DNA from: an uncultured Eubacteriales bacterium
Lineage (GTDB): Bacteria > Bacillota > Clostridia > Oscillospirales > Oscillospiraceae
Reading direction: 5' to 3'
Length of the DNA: 5,028 nt
Assembly: GCA_902475515.1 (NCBI GenBank)
Contig: CABSAB010000138.1
Location: forward strand, 1 to 5,028
Under the pieces are notes generated by a model. That model was given only the letters and a program-made list of their open reading frames with translations, ran no database searches and was not told the origin of the DNA. This document shows positions 3,785-5,028 of this stretch, piece after piece; the stretch's first letter is position 1; each line of letters opens with the position of its first letter. Made by a program: the position numbers and the translations under genes.

Positions 3785-5028
3785 ATGAAATACGATTTTA
3801 CCGCCATTGAAAAGAAGTGGCAAAAGATCTGGGCGGAGAAGAACCTCTATGCCGCTGAGAACGGATCGGATAAGGAGAAGTTCTATGCCCTGATCGAGTT
3901 CCCCTATCCCTCCGGCGCGGGGCTCCACGTGGGCCATCCCCGGCCCTATACGGCCATGGATACCATTGCCCGGAAAAAGCGGATGGAGGGGTACAATGTG
4001 CTGTTCCCTATCGGCTATGACGCCTTTGGCCTGCCTACGGAGAACTTTGCCATCAAGAATCATGTGCATCCGGCCATTGTCACCAAGCAGAACATTGAGA
4101 ACTTCACACGGCAGTTGCATATGCTGGGCTACAGCTTCGACTGGGACCGCTGCATCGACACCACGGACCCGAACTACTACAAGTGGACCCAGTGGATATT
4201 TCTGCAGCTCTACAAGCATGGCCTTGCCTATAAGGCCACTATGCCTGTGAACTGGTGCACCAGCTGCAAATGCGTCCTTGCCAACGAAGAAGTGGTGGAG
4301 GGTGTCTGCGAGCGCTGCGGAAGTCCCGTGGTCCGCAAGGAGAAGTCCCAGTGGATGCTGGGGATTACCAAATACGCACAGAAGCTCATCGATGGTCTTG
4401 AGGACCTGGACTTTATTGAGCGGGTCAAGACCCAGCAGATCAACTGGATCGGACGGTCCACCGGCGCGGAGGTCACCTTTAAGGCAACCACCGGGGACGA
4501 TATCGTGATCTTCACCACCCGGCCTGACACACTGTTCGGCGCGACCTATATGGTCATTGCGCCGGAGCATGCCTATGTGAAGAAATGGGCGGATCAGCTG
4601 GAGAACCTCCCGGAGGTGGAGGCCTATGTGGCCGAAGCCGCACGGAAATCCGACTTTGAACGCACAGAGCTTGCCGCCGACAAGGAAAAAACAGGCGTCA
4701 TGCTGAAGGGCGTCCGGGCCATCAACCCGGTCAATGGCCGGGAGATCCCGATTTACATTTCCGACTATGTGCTGGCGACCTATGGCACCGGTGCTATTAT
4801 GGCCGTGCCTTCTCACGACAGCCGTGACTGGGCCTTTGCCAAGAAATTTGGCCTGCCTATCATTGAGACCGCCAAGGGCGGCAATGTGCAGGAGGCGTGC
4901 TATACCACCTCTGACACGGATATCATGGTCAATTCCGGCTTCCTGGACGGTATGACCGTGGGAGAGGCGAAGACTGCTATCGTCAAGTATTTGGAGGAGC
5001 ATGGCATCGGCAAGGCCAAGGTCAACTA
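3785..5028 (+). CDS. leuS: Leucyl-tRNA synthetase, N-terminal half (3' truncated by window)
   Basis: LeuRS is a class I aminoacyl-tRNA synthetase that charges tRNA-Leu and hydrolyses mischarged products. The first 414 codons are present, about half of the usual 800-880. The catalytic domain starts with FPYPSGAGL and the HIGH-type motif H48-V-G-H51, then PIGYDAFGLPTENFA (75-89). A zinc-binding module shows C158-x-x-C161 and C175-x-x-C178. The CP1 editing domain follows, with the threonine-rich TTRPDTLFG (244-252) and GTGAIMAVPSHDSRD (334-348), where Asp345 aligns with the conserved editing Asp. Editing therefore looks intact. The KMSKS loop and anticodon-binding domain lie beyond the window. 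ATG 3785 has AGGTGA 6 nt upstream, sitting in a palindrome. The GHPRPYTAMD wording after HVGH differs from the E. coli form; I take it as a lineage variant. No T-box leader is adjacent, so transcription probably comes from upstream. Confidence 0.97.
   Translation, partial: MKYDFTAIEKKWQKIWAEKNLYAAENGSDKEKFYALIEFPYPSGAGLHVGHPRPYTAMDTIARKKRMEGYNVLFPIGYDAFGLPTENFAIKNHVHPAIVTKQNIENFTRQLHMLGYSFDWDRCIDTTDPNYYKWTQWIFLQLYKHGLAYKATMPVNWCTSCKCVLANEEVVEGVCERCGSPVVRKEKSQWMLGITKYAQKLIDGLEDLDFIERVKTQQINWIGRSTGAEVTFKATTGDDIVIFTTRPDTLFGATYMVIAPEHAYVKKWADQLENLPEVEAYVAEAARKSDFERTELAADKEKTGVMLKGVRAINPVNGREIPIYISDYVLATYGTGAIMAVPSHDSRDWAFAKKFGLPIIETAKGGNVQEACYTTSDTDIMVNSGFLDGMTVGEAKTAIVKYLEEHGIGKAKVN

Noticed and set aside
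3695..5002. Long open frame of 435 codons on the minus strand, opposite rsfS and leuS
   Set aside because: It lies fully opposite well-supported genes, its product shows no recognisable family, and long antisense frames are expected in GC-rich coding DNA. The same holds for the minus-strand frames at 339-1286 and 910-1683.
1..5028. Mobile element, CRISPR array, defence or toxin-antitoxin system
   Set aside because: All recognisable genes are conserved housekeeping genes on one strand with consistent codon use; no transposase, direct-repeat array, attachment site or foreign-looking segment was seen.

Overview
The window is a stretch of bacterial core genome. It is GC-rich (roughly 60% by eye, with mostly G/C third codon positions) and all genes lie on the + strand. 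Gene content, gene order, strong AGGAG-type ribosome binding sites and a NadD domain joined in frame to a YqeK-type HD domain suggest a GC-rich Clostridia/Firmicutes member, perhaps an Oscillospiraceae-like gut anaerobe. The taxon is an inference from family knowledge; there is no rRNA here to test it.

Layout: (1) 1-342, the 3' end of ftsY (SRP receptor GTPase). (2) 355-1071, rph (RNase PH). (3) 1072-1668, the RdgB/HAM1 XTP/dITP diphosphatase, abutting rph with no gap. (4) 1670-2104, a YhbY-type CRM-domain RNA-binding protein with a long basic tail. (5) 2105-2180, a 76-nt AT-richer spacer with nested inverted repeats. (6) 2181-3386, one continuous frame coding for NadD followed by a YqeK-like HD phosphohydrolase, broken only by an in-frame TAG at 2601-2603. 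(7) 3393-3758, rsfS (ribosomal silencing factor). (8) 3785 to the window end, the first 414 codons of leuS. Gaps are 0 to 26 nt except the 76-nt spacer, so the region is probably one or two operons. No stretch over 300 bases lacks a gene.

The genes share a theme of growth and translation: protein targeting (FtsY), tRNA 3' trimming (RNase PH), clean-up of non-canonical nucleotides (RdgB), ribosome assembly (YhbY), NAD synthesis (NadD), Ap4A hydrolysis (YqeK), ribosome silencing under starvation (RsfS) and tRNA-Leu charging (LeuS). LeuS can release Ap4A-type by-products, so a YqeK domain just upstream makes functional sense, though this link is inference.

The most unusual feature is the in-frame amber codon inside the NadD domain. 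The frame on both sides is intact and keeps the family motifs. The TAG runs into an AGGAG ribosome binding site that is well placed for a GTG start ten bases after it. The choices are a point mutation or sequence error, UAG readthrough or recoding, or a two-piece NadD in which the second piece is NadD C-terminus plus YqeK. I see no mobile element, CRISPR array, RNA gene, defence system or convincing new system.
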